A DNA stretch of 64,000 nt, from assembly GCA_002150815.3 (NCBI GenBank), contig NDFF03000388.1, positions 248,001 through 312,000 on the forward strand, written 5' to 3'. The stretch comes from Grammothele lineata. Taxonomy: Eukaryota > Basidiomycota > Agaricomycetes > Polyporales > Polyporaceae. Of the stretch, positions 58,791-64,000 are shown one piece after another; the first letter of the stretch is position 1, and the number at the start of each line of letters is the position of its first letter. The notes beneath the pieces are model-generated. The model saw nothing but the letters and a program-made list of their open reading frames with translations, was not told where the DNA came from and ran no database searches. The translations under genes were made by a program, and so were the position numbers.

Positions 58791-61700
58791 ATGCCTAAGC
58801 CTACCCTCCTCCAGTCCATCCTCGGACGCCCCTCCCAGTCGTACAGCCATCCGACCGAGCGCGAGTACCACTCAACACGCACCGAGCTCTTCCGAATCGC
58901 ACACTCCACCAAGTTCATTCCTGGCCAATTCGACGACTCGGGAATCGACAGCTCAACTCCTGGGAACTCGGACTCTGAGGCCCACCCAGCCCCCGCGACC
59001 CGCGAACGCGCCCCCCAACGCCCACGCAGCCAGCGCACGCCCTCGTCACTGTCCGACATCCGCTCGTCTAGCACTGCTACGGAACTCGCACTAGCCACAG
59101 GCGGTCAAGCGCAGAAACTGCGTACATCTTCGACGGTGAGCATCCGCAGTTTCTCATGGATTGTACTGTTACAATTTGGGGGACGGGGGCTTATCTGCCT
59201 TCCGGAGGAATTAGCGCAAGCCGCGGCCTCTTATCCACTCCATCGCGTCATCGTCCTCCGCCCAATCACTCAAGAACGGCGATGATCCCCGCGCCCACGC
59301 CCGCCTCCCTTCCCTGAACTGTTCTGCCCGCCAGTCCCGCTCGAGCAGGGAACAGCCGTCCAGTAGAGGTAACGACGCAGACGCAGAGGCTAGCAGCGAA
59401 GGCGAAGACGGCGGAGACGACGGCACAGATATATTCTACACGCCCCGTTCGTCTCTCGCTTCCTCTGCCGCCATGTCTCGCGCGTCCTCCGCCATGCTCG
59501 AACCTCAAGCACTCGCATCCGCCCTCCTACCCCTGCACAACAAGTCTTCCCTCTCTGCCCTCGGGAAGTTCTCGCCAAAACTACTGCCCCCTCCCGAGGA
59601 GCCGAATTCCGTCTCGCGCACGCCCTCGGACTCGTCCATCTCGTCCGTGACATCCACTTCGACCAACGAGAGCGGGGACGCCTCGCCCTCCGTCTTCTCT
59701 GCAAAGTCGCAACCACTGTCCACGGGGCTCACCACGCCCGCCGGGTCGGATCGCGGGAACGGGAAGCACGCGGACGAACCGCTCGAAACCATCACCATCG
59801 CATCCAGTTCTAGACCGCGCACATCATCCCTCGGTGCGAAATCAGTCGGTTCGTCTTCCACCCACTCCTCTGCGAGCACGATAGGCAAGGCCCCCAGCCC
59901 GAGCTCGCGGCTTGAGCGCGACGCTGCTGCCATGAAGATGACCTACACGGACGAAGACTGGGCAAAGGACGTACGCTGGCTCAAGCCACCCAGGATGCCC
60001 GCTGCGTCCTCGCCCCACTCGACACGCCGGCATCCGAGGATCCTTGCGCCCGACTTTGAGATCCCAGGCCCGGACGACCCTCCTGCCCCACGGAGACCTG
60101 GACGGCCGCGAGGGAAGGGCGAGCGGCGGAGTAAGCGGTCGCGCAACTCGCGCGGGCGCATGTCCGCGCTCTGGGAGGAGGACGAGAGCGAGGAGTGCAG
60201 TACGGGTATCAGCAGTACGGAGCCGAGTCGCTCGTCGACGCCCATCCCCGAAACCCCACCGCACTCGCTGCCCGCATCCCCGTCGCCACTTGGTAAAGGC
60301 GTGGCGGCGTTGCAGGTCCCCGGTGGCGGCGCGGAAGACGAGAACACACCGTCCGAGTCGACACACTCGGAGTCGACGCCCGACATGCGCCTCGAACGAT
60401 ACGCGCGGGGCCAACGCCGCTCACACTCGACGGCGTCGTCGATGTTCCGCACGACGGTGTCCAACGGCGCGCACCTTCCGACCCACGCCCTCCCTAATCC
60501 CGTTCCTGCGGCCTCATCCTCGTCTACGAACGGCTACACCGGCCTCACTCTGCCGCACGCTGGCTACTCGAACGCAAAGGGCAAGGCGGCCGTGGAAGGC
60601 CACGTCGACCTCGTCCGCGCCGGGATTGCGCAGACGAGCATGGTGACAATCGAGGTCATCCGTGGCGTCGCGAACACGGTCTCGGGCGCTTCCGCCGCGG
60701 GCCTCCCCGGGGCCCCGTCGAAGCCCCGGCGGACGATGTCCTTCTCGCTGGGGCGGTCTTTCCCCTTCGGTCTCAAGGCGAAGAAGCGCGAGAGCGCGAC
60801 CCCGGTCCATCTGCAGGGCAGTTTGCCGTTGCCCGTCGCGTTCACGGCGCATATGGCGCCGCCGTCTTACGTCCCGGAGTCGCATGTGCTCGTGCAGGTC
60901 CATGCGGTGGCGCTGGACGGCCTCGACTCGCTGATCGTGTTTGACAAGTCGGGATTGAGCGGCTCGGGAGGCATGGGCGGCGGGAAGGGGATAGGTGGAG
61001 GGAAGGCGGGGTTCATCCCGGGGAGGAGCTTTGTCGGGAAGGTGGTCGAGTGCGGGTGGGCGGTGAGGGAGGAGATCTGTAAGAGGAATGACTGGGTGGT
61101 CGGTCTGTTGGACGTCAAGAAGGTACGTTTTTATGCTGTATTTATCCATTGGCCTCCAGCCCCTCCCTGCGTTGCGAGATTCAAACGTTGGCTCCTCTTG
61201 CAGTGCGGCGCACTCTCGGAATTCATTCTAGTGGAGCGTCATCGTGTCCATCGCGCTCCTCAACCTCGCTCGAAGACAGCAACACTCTTCCCCCCTCGAC
61301 GGCGCGCACATCTGCGCAGCGCTTCTCTTCCCGCCAACGGTCACGCACATCCTTACGCCTCGTCTCCCCTCGCACCCCCTCCACTCACGCTAGAGGAGCT
61401 CGCTCTGCTCCCTCTATGCGGCGTACCGGCCCACAGAGCCATCCGTACATTCTCGGACGTGCTCACGCCACCCATCCACAGCAAGCGGTCAAGCGATTCC
61501 CGGCCCGACGTCCGGGCTCTGGTCTTGCGAGGTCATGATGGCGCGGGCGCACTCGCAGTTCAAATGCTAGGCAGGCGAGGCGTCCGTGTCTGCGTGCAGG
61601 TGCCTGAGTCGGCCATGCTGGACGAGGCAGACGAAACGCAGCGCCCGCGGAAATTGTCTCTCGATGTGGTACGGCCATCACCTTCAAAATCGGACAAGAG

Positions 61701-62538
61701 CAAGGGCAAGGAGGTACAACCCGCAACGCCTAGCAAGCGGGCTATACTCGAAGCTCGGCTACGCGCATGGGGCGTGGAGGATATCTGCGTGGGCGAACCC
61801 CCGGACGTGCTCCAGCAACTTGCACAGGACGGCCAATCCTTTGACATCGTCCTTGACACTGTTGGCGGCGTCCCCATGTGGGAGGCGGCCCAACGGCTGC
61901 TAACGATGGACTGGACCGTTTCTGCGAGCCGTTCTGCAGCTTCGCTCGTCTCGCGCAATGGTTCGATCGACCTTTCCAAAGACACCGCTGCACCCTCCGA
62001 GCCCACCGAGTCGCCGAAACCGTCAAAGACAAAGCCCAAGCCCATCATCTCGCACGCGCAGTTCACGACCCTCGTCGGCGACACCCCGCACCGCGCGATC
62101 CCCACCGCGCAGGACAACCTCCGCTCCGGCCTGCGTTCCCTGCGACGGTCCGTGTCCACGTCCACCCCGCGCTCCCGCTCCCGCTCCCGTTCCCCCTCGT
62201 CACGCACTCCCGCGGTCCTCACGCGCCGCGGCTCCCTCCGCGGCACGGGCGCGGGCGCGGGCGGCGGCGGCCAGAAGCGCGTGGTCGGGTACGCGTGGGT
62301 GAGCGTCGCGGCGGACGTCGACTTCGAGGGCGAGGACGTGCGGGACTCGCTCGCCGCCGTCGTGCGCATGGCCGAGGCGGGCTGGCTGCGCCCGCCGTGC
62401 GTGCGGCCGGACGGGGAGCCCGAGCAGGGCAAGGTCGTCCCCTTTGAGCGTGCACCTGAGGTGTTCAGGCGGGGCGTTGTGGGCCCGATGGGCGCGCTGG
62501 CCGAGGGTGGGACTTGTGTTGTGCGGATTGTTGGATGA
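58791..62538 (+). CDS. MDR-superfamily (GroES-like) protein with long disordered N-terminus
   Basis: Three exons: 58791-59135, 59221-61122, 61204-62538; 1193 residues. Residues ~1-560 are low-complexity (Ser, Pro, Arg, Asp/Glu) with no domain. Then a quinone-oxidoreductase-like GroES fold: VLVQVHAVALDGLDSLIVFDK, FIPGRSFVGKVVECGW, WVVGLLDVKKCGALSEFILVE, LTLEELALLPLCGVPAHRA; a Rossmann part with LRGHDGAGALAVQMLGRRG, then FDIVLDTVGGVPMWEAAQ. No zinc-binding Cys/His set is visible, so it should be zinc-free. Further Ser/Arg-rich inserts (~1040-1090) interrupt the C-terminal part. Similar proteins may act as scaffolds rather than enzymes; unproven. The second intron is 81 bp, in frame and stop-free. 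Confidence 0.85.
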
Positions 62539-63116
62539 GCGGCAGTCGCGGCCGTGTCCTCTATGGAATGGATTGGGGGACGTGGACGTAGGCTGTCCCC
62601 CCCGGTTTCTATTGCATATGTCTCGTTATGTATACCGCGCATGGACTGGACTTGTTCCATTTGTATACCTTTGCCTTTAGACACGCGTCCGGACGTTTCA
62701 GGGAGGAGTATTAGACTTTGGATTCCTTCTTGTACGTGTTGTAAGACTAACTAATCACTTTGTATCACTTACGGTTCGCTACGCATACGAGCATTCACGC
62801 CTTCGCTCAATGACAAATTATGATGTTTCTTCCTAGCATGTCTGCCTGCTCCTAGTTCGCTTGCAGCTTCTTTGAACTGAGGTGTCGGCCTGAACGATCT
62901 TGAGTCAAGTGCTGCAACGGAAAGTTTGGTAGTCTTTTGAAAGCGCCTTCTGGTAAGACGCAGACAGCGTAGGTTCATGCTGCGTCTTGCGGCAAAGGAA
63001 CGAGATGAAAGCAGGCGTGAACATGGCACACACAAAGGTCGGTCGCTTGCGTATACAAAAGAGGTCGCTCAGAGTCCTGAGAGTACAACACCAAACAGCA
63101 ACCCATACAAATAAGC
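62539..63116. other. Convergent 3' region
   Basis: Between the stops of the MDR gene (plus) and the Nug1-like gene (minus). No gene seen. Confidence 0.5.
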
Positions 63117-64000
63117 CTAGAAGAACTGCTTGAAATCGTACGCCGTCTCCCCGTCTTTGACAGGCACCGCGCCCTTTTTCGACTTCGTCGACGCCGCGTT
63201 CGCTGCCTTCTTCGCAGGAGCAGCCAGCTTCGGCGGGGCCTTGGCGGGCTTTTTGGAGGGTTTGGGCTCGACCTTGACTTTAGATGCGACACCCTTCGCG
63301 CCTGCGGCCGACCGCGCCTGCTTCGTGCCCTTGGGCTCGGGCGCGAACGCGACACGTTTCGCGGGTCGCGCGGGGGCCTTCGCCAAGGCGCGTTTCCGCT
63401 TGCCTCGGGGAGGTGGTGACGCCAGCTCGTCTTCCTCGTCGTCTTTATCCTCATCGCCAGCCTCATCCTCGTCTTCATCCTCGTCTTCGTCGTCCTCACT
63501 GCCTTCCTCTTCGTCGCTGACGTAGTCGCCTTCGCTGTCTTCGTCGGGAAGGCCGACCTCATCCGCGTCGTCGACAGCACCACCGTCTTCCTCATCGCCT
63601 TCGTCGCCCTCATCGTCCGAGGAGACAAAGTAGGACGCATCGAGGACGACCTTGCGCGTGTCGGCGGGGCCGCTTGGCGTGCGGAGCTTCACGAGCCCGC
63701 TAGCCTTGCGCAGCTCCTTGCGCGTGGAGAGCTTGTCAAGAACAGCAGCGTCTTTGGCGTAGATGTCGGAAAGGTCAGAGGATGTGGGAACTAGGGCATC
63801 AGGAGAAGATGGAGAGGGCAAAGGCACGGTGTACCGCGCGATCTTGCCGGTGCGCCAGTCGCGCAAGACCATGCGTGCGGCGCCGGCCAGGTCAGGGTCT
63901 CCCTTCTGCAGAAGCGCAACGTAGATCATGATGAGCGGCGGAACACAGCTGCGATCGACACGACGGGCACGAACCTTCTTCATGAACCCGTTCGCGCGGG
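63117..64000 (-). CDS. Nug1/GNL3-type nucleolar GTPase, C-terminal end only
   Basis: Two exon pieces are inside the window: >64000-63975 and 63905-63117, with a 69-bp intron. The visible 3' coding part starts in NGFMKK-KGDPDLAGAARMVLRDWRTGKIARYT across the junction, the motif that follows the circularly permuted GTPase domain in Nug1/nucleostemin proteins (AA-x-x-VLxDWxxGKI). The tail is strongly acidic (long Asp/Glu run, ~residues 130-190 of the visible part) and then Lys/Ala/Pro-rich, ending YDFKQFF. Such proteins act in 60S subunit maturation and export. The GTPase domain itself lies beyond the right edge. Confidence 0.85.
   Translation of the reverse strand, partial: RANGFMKKVRARRVDRSCVPPLIMIYVALLQKGDPDLAGAARMVLRDWRTGKIARYTVPLPSPSSPDALVPTSSDLSDIYAKDAAVLDKLSTRKELRKASGLVKLRTPSGPADTRKVVLDASYFVSSDDEGDEGDEEDGGAVDDADEVGLPDEDSEGDYVSDEEEGSEDDEDEDEDEDEAGDEDKDDEEDELASPPPRGKRKRALAKAPARPAKRVAFAPEPKGTKQARSAAGAKGVASKVKVEPKPSKKPAKAPPKLAAPAKKAANAASTKSKKGAVPVKDGETAYDFKQFF

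Overview
The window looks like nuclear DNA of a filamentous basidiomycete, most likely an agaricomycete close to the polypores. Genes are dense, lie on both strands, and are cut by many short GT-AG introns (mostly 43-80 bp). Coding DNA is GC- and CpG-rich. Several proteins belong to basidiomycete-type families (a DUF6697-like protein, an expanded kinase-like family). The species assignment is inference. Exon borders were placed by hand from splice consensus, reading-frame continuity and remembered family motifs; no alignment program or transcript data were used.

Layout. 1-2.9 kb: 5' part of an SS18/SSXT-like chromatin co-activator (minus, cut by the left edge). 4.4-4.8 kb: a possible small gene. 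5.1-5.7 kb: ribosomal protein eS25. 6.6-8.1 kb: a cyclin-like protein with a Tyr/Gly-rich tail. 8.9-11.1 kb: FGGY-family pentulose kinase (minus). 11.6-12.6 kb: ribosomal protein uL2 (minus). 12.9-13.9 kb: a large, nearly perfect inverted repeat. 14.3-15.7 kb: DUF6697-like protein. 16.2-18.4 kb: glucosidase II beta subunit. 18.4-21.1 kb: an AT-rich island almost without CpG, carrying a tRNA-like relic and running into the 5' half of an unknown gene (20.9-22.1 kb). 22.6-24.1 kb: Pho80-type cyclin. 24.8-27.7 kb: class II histone deacetylase Hda1. 28.0-29.8 kb: COMPASS subunit Swd1/RBBP5 (minus). 30.1-31.7 kb: Tti2 of the TTT complex. 32.2-33.8 kb: aldo/keto reductase.

34.5-49.1 kb is the accessory part. 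A three-gene module occurs twice: a membrane-anchored helical protein A, a kinase-like gene B on the opposite strand, and a second membrane-anchored helical protein C. In the second module A is a pseudogene. A third B copy stands alone at 47.7-49.1 kb. All three B genes share one six-exon plan and both C genes share one five-exon plan, so these are true segmental duplicates. The joint function of A, B and C is unknown; their repeated linkage suggests a membrane-associated signalling module.

49.1-64 kb: two long gene-poor, CpG-rich stretches around a small two-exon gene of unknown function (51.6-52.3 kb), then a membrane-anchored DUF3445/HODM-like haem protein (56.5-58.3 kb), a very long MDR-family protein with a disordered N-terminal half (58.8-62.5 kb), and the 3' end of a Nug1/GNL3-type nucleolar GTPase (minus, cut by the right edge).

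Chromatin and transcription genes (SS18-like, Hda1, Swd1), ribosome genes (eS25, uL2, Nug1-like) and metabolic genes are interspersed with no sign of operon-like organisation. Some neighbours are divergent with short shared promoters, for example Swd1 and Tti2 with 279 bp between start codons.
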